From positions 1 to 26,605 of the forward strand of contig CAVNZM010000053.1 in NCBI GenBank assembly GCA_963693365.1: 26,605 bases of DNA. The letters are read 5' to 3'. Origin of the DNA: Amoebidium appalachense (lineage: Eukaryota > Ichthyosporea). Positions within the stretch are counted from its first letter, which is position 1, and each line of letters starts with the position of its first letter. The position numbers and the translations under genes were made by a program. Shown here in pieces: positions 1 to 8,757 of this stretch. Under the pieces are notes generated by a model. The model saw only the letters and a program-made list of their open reading frames with translations, ran no database searches and was not told where the DNA came from.

Positions 1-501
1 GTATGCGATTGAGTAGTTTGGCTCTCGCAGCTCTCAAACCTACGTGGATTGTTCTCTGAACTTTGTCTCGCCGAGTCGGTGCTCTAATATTAACTCTCTC
101 TTTCCAAAAAGATTGAGATCCGAGTTGGCTCTGATTATAATCATTTCGCCTTCACCATATATGTCTCTTCTCGGAGTGATTAAATTTTCTAAAACTCCCT
201 ACACCGGGTTTAGACCACTTACCGCTGTGCACTGTATGGCCAGAGTAGACTTTAGACACATTTATTCAAGTATGGATTACATTATGTATTACGGAGCTAA
301 CAACACATTTATTCAAGTATGGATTACATTATGTATTACGGAGCTCCTGGTAGCTATAGAGTGGTCGGCATGGTGGGGGTGGCAGCTTACCAAGGCGTGA
401 TAGCGTTTGGTTATGGCGTTTCAAACCTGAAATGTCGAGAAACGAGGGATCCGGAGACATGCCCTCGGCAGAGCTTGGCTTCGAATGCTGATTCAAACAA
501 A
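1..501. other. Left flank, no supported gene
   Basis: This stretch lies outside the part of the inverted repeat that can be compared, because its partner would lie beyond the right end of the window. It may be more of the duplicated segment or unique flank. Short open frames are present on both strands but none has a recognisable domain. The only structure seen is the 47-bp tandem duplication listed separately. Confidence 0.5.
256..345. repeat. 47-bp tandem duplication (two copies)
   Basis: The sequence beginning ACACATTTATTCAAG at 256 starts again at 303 and is identical for 43 bases before diverging (GGAGCTAACA versus GGAGCTCCTGG). It is a simple two-copy tandem duplication in AT-rich DNA with no evident function. 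Confidence 0.9.
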
Positions 502-707
502 CTTGAACTGCTCTTTGCTGCATTAATTTAGGAGTTATATGTTTGTTTATGTGTCGAGAAGGTACATCGCACATGTAAAATCGATCCAAACCCCGCATTG
601 ATTGGTCGAGAGGCTCTGCGGCACGCAGATGGAATTCGATCCCAATAAAACGAATACCGCACTTACATAGAATTAGCCATTCAGATTCCAAGGAGGTTTA
701 CACACTT

Positions 708-713
708 TTTATT
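708..713 (-). terminator. AATAAA poly(A) signal of left LINE
   Basis: TTTATT on the plus strand is AATAAA on the coding strand, about 140 bases after the RT stop codon. It is the first canonical signal after the gene. The identical site lies at 26394-26399 in the right copy. Confidence 0.55.
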
Positions 714-853
714 GCGTGGACACTGCCGGAGGCCCAGCCACATTCGACGGCCTACTGCGTTTTCCAGCACAGCCAATCAAATGCAGCCAGTGACATATGT
801 ACATGCTAGGCAACAATGAGCGCCATCGTAGTATCTGACACCCCTATTACATA

Positions 854-3472
854 TTATGGGTAAGCAGAGGCTAGCATCGGTAGCTCCGAAAGAAAGTTAA
901 GGCACCGGATCACAATATCATACTGTGCAGCATAAATAAGGTGATCTAGGATAGTCATCTTAAAACGGATATATTGAGGAAGAGAGGAAGAAAAGAGAAT
1001 AAAACCGCCAATAACCTCCGGTTCTAATACATTAGCTAACAGGTTGCATTTATTGATAGATATGCAGCCGCGAGTAAACCGCCCCCCACACATATTACAC
1101 ATACGAGCAGGAGACACCAGAAACCGATTACACCGCCAAGCCATAATCATCTTTGCGTTTTTACACCACACCACATTACGAATAAACGAATCTATGTATG
1201 AACGAGACTCTCTAACCGTATCCGCCATATAGGCTACTAGTAGTTGGTGTTTTTGCGGTCCTAACACCGGAAGGGACTCAACACGTAGAGTAAAAAGATA
1301 TCTATCAGCCATAGACTTGAAACTATTCATATTCACACTATGATCTAGCCGTACCTCCGGGGGGGTCGCCAGCCAATCCACAAAACGCTCGGCAATGGGC
1401 AGAGACGATGGGGAAGGGAAGAGGTAGAGGGGCGAGTCCGGTGGGGATGCGTGTAGCGGGGAGAGCGGGTGGTCCGGGGCACAAGCGGACAGGCGGGTGA
1501 TGTGCTCGTGAAATTTAAGGGCTAATTCGTGTACGCGTTGTGATGGTGGTGTGAGTGCGTAGAGAGAATCAAAAAGGCGTCTAGGGATAGGTGTGGAAAG
1601 ACCAGTGAGAACCGTACAACAAGTTGTGTAGTGGAAATCATCTATTGATTTGAGGACATTAGTAACAGTATCAGGGGGTGCCATAGCTAGTAAGGGCAAC
1701 CCGTATTCAGACAAAGGGCGAATATATGTGCGAAATATACTAAGACGATTGTATAGGTGGACAGTATGAGAAAGAGTAGCAAGATACACATCCCTAAATA
1801 ACCGAAGACACCTGCCTGCACTCTCCACCCGACGGTCGATCATCCGTTTGAAACATATGCCCCATTCGTCCACCGGAATCCCCAAATACTTGTATTCGAT
1901 TGGGCGAGGGAGGGGACTGCCGAAGATACAAACGTCGTCCCATGCCGGTATCGATTTTGATAAAAGGGCACACTTTTTGACATTAATCTGCATATCGTTG
2001 CGCTGGCACCAATGTTCAGCCACACGAATGTATTGCCGTAGTTCGAGAGGATCGGATGACATAAGCACAATATCGTCGGCAAAAAAGAGGGCGGGGGGAG
2101 CCTGGGATGGCAACCGCCCGTCAATTTGTGACGCAGAAAGAGTGTCGGCTAAATCATCAATATACAGGTTGAAAAGAAGAGGACTTAGCAGGGACCCTTG
2201 AAGTACCCCGCGCGTGCGGGTAAACCCTGGGGATAGCCGCCCATTAACCACAGCTCGTCCGCGTGTAAACGTAAACATAGCTTCCAGTAGCCGACCCATT
2301 TGGAATGGGACACCGCGAGTGGCCAACTTGGCCCACAGGGGAGGGAGGTCGACCGTGTCGTACGCGTTCTTAAAATCGATAAATACGAGGTGCTCGGTAT
2401 CACTTTGAGTTGCATTATGTAGAGTGAGGATTTGTGCGTAACATGAGTGTCGATGCCGAAACGCCGCCTGAAGAGGGCTCAGCTGGGAAGCCTGCTTAAG
2501 GGTGGGGTTACGGGAAAAGGCCTGTAAAAGGCCACTTTCGAATAATCGGCGAAAAACGGACGTAAGGGTGATAGGGCGAAATTCGTGGATGGGACCCTGT
2601 GCAACCGTTTTCTTGATGGGAAACACTAAGGTGGCTAGCCACTCCGAGGGCACTTTACCGACATCAGAATACCAGCTAAACAACTCGCTAAGAATACATG
2701 TAAGTGGTGGCGGCGGGCCACGCTTTTCGTCTTTCTCGGGTCGGGGTGGGATGAGTACCTTAAGTAGTGCCATAGGGATGCCGTCCGGCCCGCACGCTTT
2801 GCGGGACGGGTAACGGGAGACTAACTGCCATACCGCATCTGGGGTAAAAAGTTCCCCCAATTCAGCCCCAAACTCAGCCGGCCCCGCTGGCCACGCCGTG
2901 TGTGGTGGTGGTGGTGTGTCGGAGGGTGGAACAAAAACAGGAGGGGGCGCCTGCCCCAGGTCCGTGGCCGTACATGTCGGGTTACGTTTAAACAGGGTGC
3001 CGTAAAAGGAATCGGTTGCAGATTCCGGGTCGGATGACGGGTCGGCCGTTATTCGAATCGAATGATCGCCGCGATCAATCTTCCGAATATTACCCAATAG
3101 CATGTGATACGGTAAAGGCTTACGTAAGGCAGCCTCCGCTCGAGGGCCGCGAGTGTGTGTAGTTCGTGCTTGTGGGTAAACTTGGGCACCTAAACAGGCA
3201 TATCCACCTATGTCCCACAAGGTTTCTCGTACTGTAGACCAGACGCTATCGATGAAGGTCTGGTCGGTGCGTAGCGGGGTTTGGCGTCCATCACGCACAA
3301 GCGATAATAGACTCGGTTGCACCGTCTGGAAAAAGAAGCGAGTGTCTGCTTGGCCGCGCTGGCTTTTAAGTTCGTGTACGTTAAGTCGGTAAGTGTGTTG
3401 TGGTGACGGCGTAGAAAGGCTAAGTGTAGTGCGAAAGACTATAGGTAGGTGGTCTGACGGTGGTGGGTGTAC
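854..3472 (-). CDS. LINE reverse transcriptase with C-terminal Cys motif (left copy)
   Basis: The frame is open from about 3472 and is uninterrupted to a TAA at 854. Its first residues hold the SDHLPI motif (3440-3457) that normally closes an APE-type endonuclease domain, so the protein is meant to be fused to the endonuclease encoded just upstream, which is in another frame. RT motifs are clear: FKNAYDTV (motif A), LQGSLLSPLLFNLY (motif B) and FADD (motif C, catalytic aspartates). The C terminus carries C-x2-C-x7-C-x5-C. Role in the family: target-primed reverse transcription of the element RNA. Compared with the right copy it lacks one Gly codon after QAFS and has Val and Asp where the right copy has Leu and Glu. 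No ATG start is obvious at the beginning of the frame. Confidence 0.9.
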   Translation of the reverse strand, partial: VHPPPSDHLPIVFRTTLSLSTPSPQHTYRLNVHELKSQRGQADTRFFFQTVQPSLLSLVRDGRQTPLRTDQTFIDSVWSTVRETLWDIGGYACLGAQVYPQARTTHTRGPRAEAALRKPLPYHMLLGNIRKIDRGDHSIRITADPSSDPESATDSFYGTLFKRNPTCTATDLGQAPPPVFVPPSDTPPPPHTAWPAGPAEFGAELGELFTPDAVWQLVSRYPSRKACGPDGIPMALLKVLIPPRPEKDEKRGPPPPLTCILSELFSWYSDVGKVPSEWLATLVFPIKKTVAQGPIHEFRPITLTSVFRRLFESGLLQAFSRNPTLKQASQLSPLQAAFRHRHSCYAQILTLHNATQSDTEHLVFIDFKNAYDTVDLPPLWAKLATRGVPFQMGRLLEAMFTFTRGRAVVNGRLSPGFTRTRGVLQGSLLSPLLFNLYIDDLADTLSASQIDGRLPSQAPPALFFADDIVLMSSDPLELRQYIRVAEHWCQRNDMQINVKKCALLSKSIPAWDDVCIFGSPLPRPIEYKYLGIPVDEWGICFKRMIDRRVESAGRCLRLFRDVYLATLSHTVHLYNRLSIFRTYIRPLSEYGLPLLAMAPPDTVTNVLKSIDDFHYTTCCTVLTGLSTPIPRRLFDSLYALTPPSQRVHELALKFHEHITRLSACAPDHPLSPLHASPPDSPLYLFPSPSSLPIAERFVDWLATPPEVRLDHSVNMNSFKSMADRYLFTLRVESLPVLGPQKHQLLVAYMADTVRESRSYIDSFIRNVVWCKNAKMIMAWRCNRFLVSPARMCNMCGGRFTRGCISINKCNLLANVLEPEVIGGFILFSSSLPQYIRFKMTILDHLIYAAQYDIVIRCLNFLSELPMLASAYP

Positions 3473-4062
3473 TCAGTGTTGTGGTGTATGTGTAAGGTGC
3501 AAGGACCAGAGGCTGCCCCCCAGTCCGTGCGGTGTTCTTGTACTACAGATGGAAGAGTAAGGCGTAAGGCTGTAACAAAAGTGTGAAAGGTTGGCGTGCG
3601 TGGGTGGTTGGGTTTAAGTAGGGCCTGTGGGTGGCCGTGTAGGGGGTGTGGGGTGGTAATTAGCGGGCTATTAAAGTCTCCTAACACTAGTGTGGGGTTA
3701 TGTGGGGCGATGGTGTTAAGTTCGTGTTTAAGTGCTAGCAGTGGAAGGCTAGGTGGAAAATAAACAAAAGTGCATATATGGCCACAAACTGAGATGGTGA
3801 GTGTGTGTATTGTACGTGCTATAACTGAACAGTGGTTAACAAAGTGGGAGGCGGCGATGAACACTATGCCGGAGTGAGGCTTGTGGCCCACAGGCTGAGT
3901 AGACTCGCCCACGAGCCGTCCAGACCGACGAAGTGTGGCGTGGTCTCGCCACCACGTTTCTGCGACAACAATAAACGGGAACTCCTGTTGGGATAACGAA
4001 AGAAGAAACTGTGCTTTACTCTTATTTAGACTACGAGCATTCCAGAAAAGAAAGGAGAGCAT
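3439..4062 (-). CDS. LINE APE-type endonuclease domain, frame-broken (left copy)
   Basis: The ATG lies two bases after the stop codon of the ORF1 tail. The product resembles an exonuclease-endonuclease-phosphatase domain: FWNARSLN near the N terminus, VAETWW with the metal-binding Glu, and LGDFNSP with the catalytic Asp-x-Asn. In this family the domain nicks target DNA to prime reverse transcription. The frame ends in a TAG shortly before the SDHLPI motif, which lies in the next frame (3440-3457). A one-base deletion or a -1 shift between about 3456 and 3473 would join the two. The right copy has the same break. Confidence 0.85.
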   Translation of the reverse strand: MLSFLFWNARSLNKSKAQFLLSLSQQEFPFIVVAETWWRDHATLRRSGRLVGESTQPVGHKPHSGIVFIAASHFVNHCSVIARTIHTLTISVCGHICTFVYFPPSLPLLALKHELNTIAPHNPTLVLGDFNSPLITTPHPLHGHPQALLKPNHPRTPTFHTFVTALRLTLPSVVQEHRTDWGAASGPCTLHIHHNTEYTHHRQTTYL

Positions 4063-4064
4063 GC

Positions 4065-4190
4065 TTACTGGGAGTTGGCTGGTGCGGCGGTGGGGTCGTA
4101 GGGCTTGCTGAAGACCTGCACGTGCTGAGCCTCCCAGTAGGCACGCACCTCAGCTGCTGTTTTGGCCCGGCTGTCGTGTGCCGGGTAAAG
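4065..4190 (-). CDS. ORF1 C-terminal tail in shifted frame (left copy)
   Basis: ORF1 ends early at a TGA near 4150, but a second frame overlapping its end continues about 40 residues with similar composition (YPAHDSRAKTAAEVRAYW) to a TAA just before the endonuclease ATG. The most economical reading is that this is the true ORF1 C terminus, displaced by a one-base insertion near 4184. The same arrangement is present in the right copy. Confidence 0.6.
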   Translation of the reverse strand, partial: LYPAHDSRAKTAAEVRAYWEAQHVQVFSKPYDPTAAPANSQ

Positions 4191-5052
4191 TGTGGCCTGC
4201 CTTGACAGCCCATGCGTGGGCGTTGGCCATTCTTGCAAGCACCCGGCGTTGCCAAGAGGCCCGGGCAGCGGCCTCTGCGTCAGCACGGTTAAGTGTGGTG
4301 TTGTAGGGAGCCGTAGGATCGAAGTCTGCGAGAAAGGTGGCGTCGGTAGCACGTTGGATGATGTTTATGAGGGTATCACGGTAGCCGGCACGCACAATGA
4401 ACACTGTGTAGCGACGGCCAATGAAGAGCATGTCGGGAATCATTCGGTTGAGGACACCGAGGGTGTAAAGACGGTCACGCATGGTGCTGATGTTGGCCGG
4501 CACCATGGTGAAGGCTGCAGTGGTCAACTCGGACTCGTCGGTACCCTGAGGGGCAGGGTCAGACGCCACCCGAGGGCGGCGGGTTGGGTGCAGTGCTGAC
4601 GCTGCGGCAAGGGCTGCCAAAGCCTGGGTAGCCCCGTGGGTCTGGGCCACCGACTCGGCATACGTTTTGACTTTCTCGGACACGTACACGGTCTTGGCGT
4701 CCACCGTAGTGCGGTACACCTTAGGATTCGTTGTGGGTATGAACTTGGGAGACCCCGGTGGGGTGGGTAACCCATCGGGGGCTGCCTGTGCTGCAGGGGC
4801 CGGGCCCGTGTGGGCAGGGCCGGTGGGGGTTGCCCGGTCAGCTTCCAGCTGCCGTAAGCGCGTCTCCATTTGCTGAACAAGGAGGTCTGTGTGGTCCTGT
4901 TTGGCTTTATACTCAGCTACTTGGGTTGTTAAGTCGGAGACTTGGGTGCGGAGCTGCTCATGATGCGCCATAAGTTTGAGCACGGATTTCCTAGCCTTCT
5001 CGGGTATCAAGTGCAGTTGTTCTTTCGTAATAAAACTACTTGCTGGCGGCAC
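4150..5052 (-). CDS. LINE ORF1, coiled-coil nucleic-acid-binding protein (left copy)
   Basis: The product is about 300 residues and identical to the right copy. Residues about 9-70 form a heptad-rich, charged coiled coil (KSVLKLMAHHEQLR, QQMETRLRQLEADRA), followed by a Pro/Ala-rich linker and a basic domain containing FIGRRYTVFIVRAGYRD that could be an RNA-binding fold. LINE ORF1 proteins coat element RNA in ribonucleoprotein particles; that role is inferred from position and coiled coil, not from a clear domain match. No ATG is available at the start: the frame opens from upstream and a GTG is the first conventional alternative, so a spliced or non-AUG start is possible. There is no zinc knuckle. 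Confidence 0.75.
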   Translation of the reverse strand: MPPASSFITKEQLHLIPEKARKSVLKLMAHHEQLRTQVSDLTTQVAEYKAKQDHTDLLVQQMETRLRQLEADRATPTGPAHTGPAPAAQAAPDGLPTPPGSPKFIPTTNPKVYRTTVDAKTVYVSEKVKTYAESVAQTHGATQALAALAAASALHPTRRPRVASDPAPQGTDESELTTAAFTMVPANISTMRDRLYTLGVLNRMIPDMLFIGRRYTVFIVRAGYRDTLINIIQRATDATFLADFDPTAPYNTTLNRADAEAAARASWQRRVLARMANAHAWAVKAGHTLPGTRQPGQNSS

Positions 5053-5108
5053 GGCCGGTGGCGCTTTAACCTCGGGAAAGGGAACCTGTTCCGCTCGGCT
5101 CTGTTTAG

Positions 5109-5144
5109 AAAAAATAAAAAAATAAAAAATAAAAAATAAAAAAT
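5109..5144 (-). repeat. A/T-rich (TTTTTTA)n tract in LINE leader
   Basis: On the coding strand this is a run of T6-7A units ending in CTAAACAG. It is identical in both copies. It looks like a polypyrimidine tract, branch-point-like CTAAA and AG, so it could be a 3' splice site, or just a simple repeat. Confidence 0.7.
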
Positions 5145-5216
5145 TGTATCTCCACCGTATGGCATATGATGTCTATTAGATTTTGATACTGCACGTGTGA
5201 GTCTAGGTCCTTGCTT

Positions 5217-5224
5217 GTTATATA
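5217..5224 (-). promoter_or_regulatory. TATA-like box of left LINE
   Basis: TATATAAC on the minus strand, with an inverted CCAAT (ATTGG) about 15 bases upstream, precedes ORF1 by roughly 165 bases. Same site at 21880-21887 in the right copy. Confidence 0.4.
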
Positions 5225-5279
5225 GAACGCATGCCGACCAATCAAACCACGCTTGAGCGTTGCAAAATTCCTTTTTCAT

Positions 5280-5834
5280 GATCGCGGTGCCACTCCTACC
5301 TGCCCATTCCTATTCAGTATTTAAGCTGTATTAAAGAGTAATATAATGATTTTTACCATTTATTTATACATTATATTTATTATTTGTAGATTATATGTAC
5401 AATGTTGACCGTAACTACATGCTCCTTAGCGTCCTTTGCTTTGTCACCAATATGTGAGCCGAAAATTCCCATTTACCCGCATATTTCTTAGTTCTCGTCT
5501 ATGATTGGTTCACGTAAACAATTTCTTATCGCTTTGTTACCATCTTGCCACCCGCCGCACTGATCAGTTTCAGATGACGAGTGGCTCACACGCTGTGCAG
5601 TACAGCGGCCAACGCAGTTTGTTGCCGTTTTTCACTTTTTTACGGCTGAAAACCGGCAAAAGCGCGTCCTTCCTGTGTCGCATAAAGACAAACAACCATA
5701 GGTCAAATTTTGCACATAAGCTTGTAAGCCAATGACCTTGAGGTTTACCAAGTTTCAACTCGATCTGACATTGGGTTGTCACGCTACAGTGTCACCAATT
5801 TTCGGGTCGCACCTCAAACCAAGAAAAGGTACCT
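5280..5834 (-). other. LTR-retroelement leader-like sequence, left arm
   Basis: This is the inverse of 21270-21825. It lies between the tip of an LTR and the LINE promoter. Read on the minus strand it holds two copies of ATTGGTGACA about 348 bases apart, a motif resembling leader sequences downstream of primer-binding sites in LTR retroelements. No supported coding sequence was found; short open frames here match nothing recognised. Confidence 0.4.
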
Positions 5835-5852
5835 GTTAAATTGTATAAGTAT
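5835..5852 (-). mobile_element. Residual tip of an LTR (left arm)
   Basis: These ~18 bases correspond to the last bases of the LTR at 20338-21265. Here the LTR is cut off and joined directly to DIRS-like repeat A sequence. Four bases (TGGC) that follow the LTR in the right arm are missing here. Confidence 0.65.
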
Positions 5853-6215
5853 TTTCACATATCACTAGATCGATTTTGATTGGCTCAGATCGGTAGGCTT
5901 AGGTATATAAGCACGACAGTTTTTAGCAGATCAGCAAGCTACAAACACATCTTCTGTGTTTAGCATCCACAGCCTTACAGCTATATATTCCTTTTCACCC
6001 ACCCACCTACACCCACACTCAACCCCCATTGATCCACACATACGTGCTGTTTTTTCACGGGGCGAAGACTTCCCCCGTTTTTTGGGCACATGGACCTCAC
6101 GGATCAATAAATTGATGACTGGGGGCTTGCCGTGGTTTACAACCATTGCAGGTTCACTTTCGTCCAAGGGGATGTCCCCCTAGAGGCAACACACGTCTCG
6201 GAGTAGTTTTCATAG
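5853..6215 (+). mobile_element. 3' remnant of a DIRS-like element (partial A, spacer, B)
   Basis: The stretch matches the 3' end of the complete element (13470-13838): the promoter-proximal part of repeat A, the ~130-bp spacer with AATAAA at 6106, and repeat B (6128-6215) ending in CATAG directly against satellite DNA. Its 5' side is lost at the LTR/inverted-repeat junction. It differs from the complete copy at several positions (AGCATCCACAG versus AGCACTCACAG; shorter T runs), so it comes from a separate insertion. Confidence 0.85.
5904..5911 (+). promoter_or_regulatory. TATA box in DIRS remnant
   Basis: TATATAAG with an upstream ATTGG, identical in context to the promoters at 7782 and 13519. 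In this remnant it would drive transcription into the satellite array rather than into a gene. Confidence 0.55.
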
Positions 6216-7520
6216 AAACCAATAATGTGTAAGTAACACATGTACATATAATATTGGCAAGGGGGGTTCTATTCGAGCTACAACGTTGTGTTTTTTTCGT
6301 GTGACCCTCGTACTCCAGGGGCACATTCACCATCCCCCCAATAAACGTTTTGGTATATTTCTCGTGCTAGAGGCTGTTCTGTGGGTGGTTATTGAAAAAC
6401 CCAAAAATGTCTAGGTAACACATGGTCATATACTATGCTACAAGGGGGGTTCTATACGAGCTACAACGTTGTGTTTTTTCCGTGTGACCCTCGTACTCCA
6501 AGGGCACATTCACCATCCCCCCCATAAACTTTGTGGTAAATGTCTCGTGCTAGAAGCTGTTCTGTTGGTAGTTATTGAAAAAACCAATAATGTGTAAGTA
6601 ACACATGTGATTTATTATGCTACAAGGGGGGTTCTATTCGAGCTACAACGTTGTGTTTTTTTCGAGTGACCCTCGTACTCCAGGGGCACATTCACCATCC
6701 CTCCCATAAACTGTGTGGTAAATGTCTCGTGCTAGAAGCTGTTCTGTGGGTAGGTATTGAAAAAACCAATAACTTAGTAGGTAACACATGTACATATACT
6801 ATGCTACAAGGGGGGTTCTATACGAGCTACAACGTTGTGTTTTTTCCGTGTGACCCTCGTACTCCAAGGGCACATTCACCATCCCCCCCATAAACGTTGT
6901 GGTAAATGTCTCGTGCTAGAAGCTGTTCTGTTGGTAGTTATTGAAAAAACCAATAATGTGTAAGTAACACATGTGATTTATTATGCTACAAGGGGGGTTC
7001 TATTCGAGCTACAACGTTGTGTTTTTTTCGAGTGACCCTCGTACTCCAGGGGCACATTCACCATCCCTCCCATAAACTGTGTGGTAAATGTCTCGTGCTA
7101 GAAGCTGTTCTGTGGGTAGTTATTGAAAAAACCAATAACTTAGTAGGTAACACATGTACATATACTATGCTACAAGGGGGGTTCTATACGAGCTACAACG
7201 TTGTGGTTTTTTCGTGTGCCCCTCGTGCTCCAGGGGCACATTCACCAACCCCCCCATAAACTTTGTGGTAAATGTCTCGTGCGAGAGGCTGTTCTGTGGG
7301 TAGGTATTGAAAAAACCAATAATGTCTAGGTAACACATGTACATATACTATGCTACAAGGGGGGTTCTAAACGAGCTACAACGTTGTGTTTTTTTCGTGT
7401 GACCCTCGTACTCCAGGGGCACATTCACCATCCCCCCCATAAACTTTGTGGTAAGTGTCTCGTGCTAGAAGCTGTTCTGTTGGTAGTTATTGAAAAAACA
7501 AATAATGTGTAAGTAACATG
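6216..7520 (+). repeat. 183-bp satellite array, left block (7 units)
   Basis: Seven tandem units are marked by GGGGGGTTCTA at 6261, 6444, 6626, 6810, 6992, 7176 and 7359, with spacings of 182-184 bp. Each holds the perfect palindrome ACAACGTTGT. Units starting at 6626 and 6810 are nearly repeated at 6992 and 7176, giving a two-unit higher-order period of 366 bp. Apparent short open frames across the units come from the repetition and are not genes. The array stops inside a unit where the DIRS-like element begins and resumes at 13839. Confidence 0.95.
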
Positions 7521-7525
7521 GCATG

Positions 7526-7876
7526 GGTTTTATTTGTGGAATTTATTGACATAAATATTTTTTCTGGGTAAACACGTAGGATGGGTGTTCGGTATCAACA
7601 TAACCATGTAGGCTTCATTTCGTGTTTTAGCAGTTCGCGGTTGGCTGCCCGCACACGGGCACCTATTAGCCAATCAAAACATCAGATTCCACATATCACT
7701 AGACCGAGTTTCGATTGGCTCGGATCAGATTTCACATATCACTAGATCGATTTTTGATTGGCTCAAATCGGTAGGCTTAGGTATATAAGCACGACAGTTT
7801 TTAGCAGATCAGCAAGCTACAAACACATCTTCTGTGTTTAGCACTCACAGCCTTACAGCTATATATTCCTTTTTCA
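7526..7876 (+). repeat. Split direct repeat A1
   Basis: The 351-bp 5' repeat of the DIRS-like element starts at GGTTTTATTTGTGG and ends at ATTCCTTTTTCA. It holds several CCAAT-type boxes and the TATA box. A2 at 13263-13613 is the same length with one visible difference (ACACATCTTCTG versus ACACAACTTCTG). Confidence 0.93.
7782..7789 (+). promoter_or_regulatory. TATA box driving the DIRS-like genes
   Basis: TATATAAG lies about 120 bases upstream of the first Gag ATG, with inverted CCAAT boxes (GATTGGCTC) about 25 and 65 bases upstream. Transcription would start near 7810, inside A1, so the RNA would lack the upstream ~285 bases of A1. Confidence 0.7.
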
Positions 7877-7907
7877 TTTCTCCCTATCTTTCTCTCCGCC
7901 GGTCAGC

Positions 7908-8114
7908 ATGCCGCCGAAAAAACGCCAGGCCTCAGCCACCGCCCCTGCCGCGGCACCTAAGCGCCTGACCCGCAGCGACCTCCGCCACAGGCTGACCAAC
8001 GCTCCCGCGGGCCCTGACGCGCCTCCGGAGGCCCATACCACCACGGACCCTCCGGCTACTCTCCCCTCTACTCCTCGGAAGTCCCTCCTCAGGCCCCGCC
8101 GTCCCCGCCGATGA
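7908..8114 (+). CDS. Small basic ORF upstream of Gag
   Basis: The first ATG after the promoter opens a 68-residue, Ala/Pro/Arg-rich product starting MPPKKRQAS, with a possible nuclear-localisation-like basic start and an Arg-rich end (RPRRPRR). Its TGA overlaps the ATG of the next frame in ATGA (8111-8114), suggesting termination-reinitiation, or a -1 shift producing a longer Gag. No known domain was recognised. It may be a separate small protein or simply the N terminus of Gag in a shifted frame. Confidence 0.6.
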   Translation: MPPKKRQASATAPAAAPKRLTRSDLRHRLTNAPAGPDAPPEAHTTTDPPATLPSTPRKSLLRPRRPRR

Positions 8115-8757
8115 CTTCTCAAGACGCCGTCCTTGCCGCCCTCACCGCCATCAGCACCCAGATGGCTGGCGTCCTGGCCGCTCTCACCAACCGCGACCCT
8201 CCCGCGCCCCCTGCCGCACCCCCTGCACCCGGGGAGGTTTCCCCGGGACTGCATCTCGGCCCTGACCTGGACCTACCTGCCCTGCCCGCGCCCCCCATTA
8301 CAGGTGAGAACACTGGCGACATTCAGCCGGGCACACTGCCGCTTCCCCCCGCGGATGTGCTGGCAGATTTGCGCGCCAATCGTTTCGTCGACCTGTATAA
8401 GTTCACCCCCGCAGCCCTCCTGGCCCCATCCAAGAAAGGTCAGCAGCTGCGCATGGCCGACGACGGCAGCATCGAGGCTTTTCGCAATGACAAACCCGTT
8501 TCCCTGCGTTCACTCGTCATTTGGATCCAAGCTTGGGCCCATTACATGGCCGCCAAGCACCACCTCGATCTCCCCACGGACAAGGACGTACTTTGGACTC
8601 AGCACATCACTCGCCTCAGCACCCGATACCCGTGGGCCCAGATCCACAACTATGACGTGTACGCCCGTACCGTTGCCCACCAGCAGGGTCGGGCTCCGAT
8701 CGAGTGTCCCAACCTGCTCGCCCAACTCCACCAGGATCTCTGTAAAATTATATAAGT
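8111..8757 (+). CDS. DIRS-like Gag, N-terminal part (interrupted by LTR)
   Basis: The protein has an Ala/Pro-rich N terminus and then a helical domain with FVDLYKFTPAALL, SLVIWIQAWAHYMA and YDVYARTVAHQQG, the kind of Trp/Tyr-rich layout seen in Gag-like proteins of DIRS elements. Gag would bind RNA and build the particle or ribonucleoprotein. Element sequence ends at 8740; the last few codons to the TAA at 8757 come from the inserted LTR. The reading frame resumes, in the same phase, after the LTR at 9603. Confidence 0.75.
8736..8740 (+). other. Target-site duplication, left copy
   Basis: ATCTC immediately before the TG end of the LTR is repeated at 9603-9607 immediately after its CA end. 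A 5-bp duplication is typical of integrase-mediated LTR element insertion. Confidence 0.85.

Larger units (their letters stand above)
690..5230 (-). mobile_element. LINE (APE-type non-LTR retrotransposon), left copy
   Basis: The element reads on the minus strand. It has a TATA-like box, a leader with a T-rich tract, ORF1, an endonuclease frame, a reverse-transcriptase frame and an AATAAA signal. The limits given are those of promoter and poly(A) signal; no target-site duplication or poly(A) tail was found. It is the twin of the right copy and shares its frame breaks, so it is probably not autonomous unless those breaks are bypassed by recoding. The clade was not assigned. Confidence 0.85.
502..5852 (-). 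repeat. Left arm of ~5.35-kb inverted repeat
   Basis: Read on the minus strand this segment matches 21248-26605 almost base for base. Differences seen include a 3-base gap inside the RT gene, a 4-base gap near the outer 5' end (TGGC, present only on the right) and a few substitutions, for example near 568. The arm contains an LTR tip, an LTR-element leader, a complete LINE and at least 200 bp beyond the LINE poly(A) signal. The right copy runs into the window end, so the true outer limit of the repeat is unknown. Confidence 0.93.

Noticed and set aside
329-691. 120-residue minus-strand frame
   Set aside because: It lies after the LINE poly(A) signal, has no recognisable domain, and its composition does not resemble the element genes.
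6651-7259. Two ~80-residue frames starting MCFFRVTLVLQGHIHH
   Set aside because: They repeat because the satellite unit repeats; period and sequence follow the 183-bp array and no family is recognised.
6216-7520. CRISPR array
   Set aside because: Units are 183 bp and homologous throughout, with no short repeat plus unique spacer pattern, and the context is eukaryotic.
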